Of a stretch of 64,000 bases of DNA, positions 61,097-64,000 are shown in pieces. The number at the start of each line of letters is the position of its first letter. The first letter of the stretch is position 1. The translations under genes and the position numbers were made by a program. The notes below the pieces were generated by a model, which saw only the letters and a program-made list of their open reading frames with translations, searched no databases and had not been told where the DNA came from. The stretch spans positions 744,001 to 808,000 of the forward strand of contig NZ_CP071596.1 of NCBI RefSeq assembly GCF_017357105.1, written 5' to 3'. Source of the DNA: Natronosalvus caseinilyticus (GTDB taxonomy: Archaea; Halobacteriota; Halobacteria; Halobacteriales; Natrialbaceae).

Positions 61097-63127
61097 TCAC
61101 TCGAACTTCTCGAGCAACCGGTCGTAGAAGGCGGCGTTCCCATCCTGGGCAAGCTTCTCGACGATCAATTCGGGGGTCGATCGGGCGAGGTGGTCCTTGA
61201 CCGGCGACCGGTTGACCTCGAGTTTGCCGTCGACCAGGCCGACGGCCTCGATGCCGTCGACGGCCACGTCGATGGCGGCCATCTCCCGGATTTCCCCAGC
61301 CAGGTGGGAGACGAAGACGGCCGTCGCGCCGTTCTCGGCGAGTGCCTCGAGGATGCCAGCGATAATCTTCGCGCTCGCCCCGGGCTCGGTGATGCTCTCG
61401 AGTTCGTCGACGAGGACGAGCGAGCCCTCGCCACCGGTGGCGAGGGCCGCGAACTCCCGGACGGTGGACTCGAACGCCCCGGCGTCGAGGGTCCCCTGGG
61501 TCTTGGCGTGGTAGTGCACGTCGTCGAAGCGGCGCAGTCGGACGCCTTCGGCGGGAACGGGCAGACCCACGTGCGCGAGCACGACGACGCTCGCGACCAG
61601 GTCGAGCGTCGAGGTCTTCCCGCCGCTGTTGACCCCCGAGAGCAGGGTGGTGCCCGACACCGCGTAGTCGACGGGTTCGATTTCCTCGAGGGGCTCCTCG
61701 AGGACGGGCGAGCGGCCGCCTTCGATGGCGAATCCGATTTCTTCGGCGTCGTCGCCGTCCCAGACGAACTCGGGCATCGTGCACTCGAAGTCCCGCGCGA
61801 AGCGGGCGACGGCGAGTTCGACGTCGAGCTCGAGTGCCGAGCGAACCAGGTCTTGGGCGCCCTCGCGCTGGGCGGCGAGATCGGCCGCCAGGTCGCGTTT
61901 GAGCTGGGCCGCTCGCCGGTCCCGGGCGACGGTGAGTTCCTCGCGAAGCCGTGCCGTGGCGTTCTCGTCGCGCTCGACGGGGAAGGTCGGTTCGTCGCCG
62001 AAGACGTGACGGGCGAGTTCGGCCTCGCCAACGTCCAGGTCGAGGGCGTCGATCAGGTGCTCGCGGGCGGCCTCGACGGCTGCGTCGAACTCGTCGGCGA
62101 GTTCCCGGGAGAGCAGCGAGTCGACGCCGGCACCGCGCTCGACGAGCGAGAGCAGGTCGGCGCCCTCGATGGTCACGTCTCGTTTCTCGATCGCCTCGCG
62201 GAGTCGGTCGTTGGCGACGCTCTCGGCGACGCCCGCGACCGCGTCGAGGTCGTCGACGGCGACCGTCAGCCGGTCGAGTTCCGGGTCGCCCGCTACGGTG
62301 CCGTCGTCGTCGAGGCGTTCGAGGCCGTTCTCGAGGGCGTCGAGGTCGACCGTCGCGTCCAGTTGCGAGTTGGCGTCGCCACTACCACCACCGCCGACCG
62401 CCCGGTGAACTGCAACCGCCGCACGCAGTCGCTTCCGGTTGCGGGCGAAGAACGCGAGTGGGCGCTCCGGAACCACGTCGGCGGGATCTGCGAGCGCGTC
62501 CGGGCGAACCTGCACGTCGCCCTCGACCTCGACGCCGGCGAAGGACTCGTCGATCGCGACCACCGTCGAATAGCCTCTCGCCAGTTCGGCGAGCCCCTGG
62601 GCGTCCTCGACGATTTCGACGGAGAGCTCGGGAATCGTCTCGCGGGCTTCGGCGTAGCGCTCGGCGTCGGTCGTCGCCAGACAGCGGTCCCGGACGCGAA
62701 CGTCGTCGGGGCGCTCGAGCGGTTCGACGCCCTCGAGGGCCTCGAGTACGTCGGGATGGGGATCGCGTTCGATCGCTCGACGGGAGAACTCCTGCACCTC
62801 CTCGATGCGCGAGCGCCTGGGGCTGGGGTACAGGGTCTCGAGGCGGTGAGCCGCGTAGTCGGTCACCGTCCGGTCCTGGCAGAGTGAGAGCGCCTGTCGG
62901 TAGATTTCACGCGCTCGATCGGTCGCGAGAAAGCTGCCGGGGTCGTCGTGTTCGCGCCGGATCGCCCCGCGGGCGATGCGAGCGGCCCGGCCGACGGTGA
63001 CGCCGGGTGCGCTGGCGAGTGCGGCCACGTCGCCGTTCTCGAGGGCCCGTTCGGGGTCGTCGAGTTCGTCCAGTGCACGGGCGGTCTTCGCGCCGACGCC
63101 CGGGATCGACTCGAGGTCCATTGCCAT
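61097..63127 (-). CDS. MutS5-like DNA mismatch repair/recombination ATPase
   Basis: A 676-residue MutS-family ATPase. It starts with a helix-hairpin-helix-like segment (DLESIPGVGAKTARALDELDDPERALE), has a long helical core (about 240-470) and a C-terminal ABC-type ATPase with Walker A SGVNSGGKTST, VHYHAKTQGTLDAGAFESTVREF and Walker B VLVDELESITEPGASAK, all typical of MutS. It lacks the N-terminal mismatch-recognition domain, placing it in the archaeal MutS5/MutS2-like group that acts in recombination rather than classical repair. The first ATG (63127) is used; an ATG two codons later is equally likely. Confidence 0.86.
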   Translation of the reverse strand: MAMDLESIPGVGAKTARALDELDDPERALENGDVAALASAPGVTVGRAARIARGAIRREHDDPGSFLATDRAREIYRQALSLCQDRTVTDYAAHRLETLYPSPRRSRIEEVQEFSRRAIERDPHPDVLEALEGVEPLERPDDVRVRDRCLATTDAERYAEARETIPELSVEIVEDAQGLAELARGYSTVVAIDESFAGVEVEGDVQVRPDALADPADVVPERPLAFFARNRKRLRAAVAVHRAVGGGGSGDANSQLDATVDLDALENGLERLDDDGTVAGDPELDRLTVAVDDLDAVAGVAESVANDRLREAIEKRDVTIEGADLLSLVERGAGVDSLLSRELADEFDAAVEAAREHLIDALDLDVGEAELARHVFGDEPTFPVERDENATARLREELTVARDRRAAQLKRDLAADLAAQREGAQDLVRSALELDVELAVARFARDFECTMPEFVWDGDDAEEIGFAIEGGRSPVLEEPLEEIEPVDYAVSGTTLLSGVNSGGKTSTLDLVASVVVLAHVGLPVPAEGVRLRRFDDVHYHAKTQGTLDAGAFESTVREFAALATGGEGSLVLVDELESITEPGASAKIIAGILEALAENGATAVFVSHLAGEIREMAAIDVAVDGIEAVGLVDGKLEVNRSPVKDHLARSTPELIVEKLAQDGNAAFYDRLLEKFE

Positions 63128-63211
63128 CGACCGCCACGTCCCGCCGAGACGAGAAAAAGGTCCCGCCCCGTTCTCGGCTCTCGCGGACGCTCGAATCCGA
63201 TCGGACCGGGG

Positions 63212-63817
63212 CTATTCCCAGGGGTGACGCCCGCTCGTACTCGGCCACAGGGGGTACCAGTACTCCTTGTCGGGTTCGATCTCGAGTTCGCCGTCCAGGA
63301 CGGACTCGAGTTTGAACTCGGTTCCAGAGTCCCGCTCGCGACCGGCTCGCGGCGCGAAGGGGTAGTACGCGCCGCGCCGGAAGGAGTAGATCCAGTAGGC
63401 CGGTCCGCTGTCGTTTCGGTAGGCGAAGACGGCCGCGAGCAGCCGCGAGCCGTACCCTTCCTCGATGAACGTGTCCGCCGCGAAGTGGAGGCTGGTGATC
63501 AGGTCCTCGGGGTCGCTGTCCTCGAGGACGACCCAGTGGTAGCCGTGGCCGTCCTCGGTGACGCGAAAGTCGGTGCCGGTGTCTTCGCTGCCGGCCTCGA
63601 GGATCGCTTCGACGTTCTCGACGGCGTCGCGAAAGCTGCTCGAGTCGACGCCGGCGAAGCAGAGCGCGCCCGCGTCGGCGGAGTCGTAGCCGAGGTCGGC
63701 TTCCATCGTCAGGTAGGCGGTGCTCATTCCGAAGAGGTCCTCGGGCTCGGCGTCTCGGCTGGCGTCCGATTCCGCGCGGATGCCGAGCACGGATCTCAGT
63801 CCGTCGAGCAGTCCCAT
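63212..63817 (-). CDS. PspA-associated protein (PspAB-like)
   Basis: A 201-residue protein starting MGLLDGLRSVLGIRAESDASRDAEPEDLFGMSTAYLTMEADLGYDSADAGALCF, with GYHWVVLEDSDPEDLITSLHFAADTFIEEGYGSRLLAAVFAYR and the C-terminal YYPFAPRAGRERDSGTEFKLESVLDGELEIEPDKEYWYPLWP, read in parts. This is the pattern of haloarchaeal PspAB, thought to work with PspA in membrane-stress protection. No PspA gene is in the window. The ATG at 63817 was chosen over an upstream in-frame ATG at 63898. Confidence 0.8.
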   Translation of the reverse strand: MGLLDGLRSVLGIRAESDASRDAEPEDLFGMSTAYLTMEADLGYDSADAGALCFAGVDSSSFRDAVENVEAILEAGSEDTGTDFRVTEDGHGYHWVVLEDSDPEDLITSLHFAADTFIEEGYGSRLLAAVFAYRNDSGPAYWIYSFRRGAYYPFAPRAGRERDSGTEFKLESVLDGELEIEPDKEYWYPLWPSTSGRHPWE

Positions 63818-63907
63818 ACCCCTCGTTGGACGGCCAGGGTTTGAAAGCTCGCGTTTTCTCGCTCCAAGCGGTAGTTCCTCACTCGAGGAGGGCTTCACTC
63901 GATGCCA

Positions 63908-64000
63908 TCATTCGAGGAACAACCGCACGTCCGCCGCCGGCCGCTCGGGCGTTTCGTCACAGCCGTCGGGGAACGAGGTGTACCACCCGGCATCCCAGCC
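63908..64000 (-). CDS. C-terminal fragment of an unidentified protein (5' part beyond window)
   Basis: Minus-strand frame open to the right edge encodes about 30 residues ending in FPDGCDETPERPAADVRLFLE, followed by a stop at 63908-63910. Codon usage is haloarchaeal. The fragment is too short to assign a family. Confidence 0.5.
   Translation of the reverse strand, partial: GWDAGWYTSFPDGCDETPERPAADVRLFLE

Noticed and set aside
61190-62887. 565-codon plus-strand frame antisense to the MutS5-like gene
   Set aside because: Shadow frame: no domain pattern, while the minus-strand protein has a complete MutS ATPase.

Overview
The window comes from a haloarchaeon (class Halobacteria), probably one of the Natrialba/Natrinema-like groups. 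The evidence is high GC, very acidic proteins, CTCGAG-rich codon use, TATA boxes about 25-30 bp upstream of mostly leaderless starts, Tat-type lipoprotein signals, and archaeal-only genes (PurO, Hjc, Orc1/Cdc6, SUI1, PspAB-like, HTH-10 regulator). The genus is an inference. Genes are densely packed on both strands. I see no CRISPR array, rRNA, insertion sequence or clear prophage.

Layout. 0-6.5 kb: 3' end of an ArsM-like methyltransferase, rpiA, a MacB-like ABC exporter pair, a DUF5518-like membrane protein and a solitary thiamine-type binding lipoprotein. 6.6-11 kb: XPD/DinG-like helicase and hemL. 11.0-11.9 kb: a non-coding block with inverted origin-recognition-box-like elements, an AT-rich core and a phased TCTAGTA array; it looks like a replication origin but has no adjacent orc gene. 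12-17.7 kb: carbonic anhydrase, cold-shock protein, cupin, and an iron(III)-siderophore ABC operon preceded by a DtxR-type palindrome. 17.8-23.2 kb: two exported acidic proteins around a membrane-tethered winged-helix regulator, then a zinc-finger DEVH helicase. 23.4-31.5 kb: small membrane protein, short FAD protein, purO, cupin/zinc-ribbon protein, tRNA-Gln, rhodanese lipoprotein, M48 protease, SWIM protein, AidB-like acyl-CoA dehydrogenase.

31.5-45 kb: hjc, a saccharopine-dehydrogenase-like reductase, a wHTH protein, a family-4-like uracil-DNA glycosylase lacking the Fe-S cysteines, two PRC-barrel paralogues, an MFS transporter, SUI1, a GNAT, uvrC, a DJ-1/PfpI protein and a MATE exporter. 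45-51 kb: lipA and pyruvate (2-oxoacid) dehydrogenase genes E1-alpha, E1-beta and E2, interrupted by an exported protein gene and without a linked E3. 51-64 kb: NhaC antiporter, cytochrome-b/molybdopterin fusion, bacterio-opsin-activator-type regulator, uvrB, ATP-grasp ligase, orc1/cdc6, a MutS5-like ATPase, a PspAB-like protein and the 3' end of an unidentified gene.

Themes. DNA maintenance is well represented (two helicases, Hjc, UDG, UvrB, UvrC, MutS5-like, Orc1). LipA makes the lipoyl cofactor used by the neighbouring E2. The iron operon has a self-contained metal-responsive promoter. The least explained parts are the 11 kb origin-like block with its outlying motif copies, the membrane-tethered regulator cluster, and several enzymes with unusual insertions or lost metal ligands (HemL, UDG, ThiB-like, XPD-like, FecE-like).
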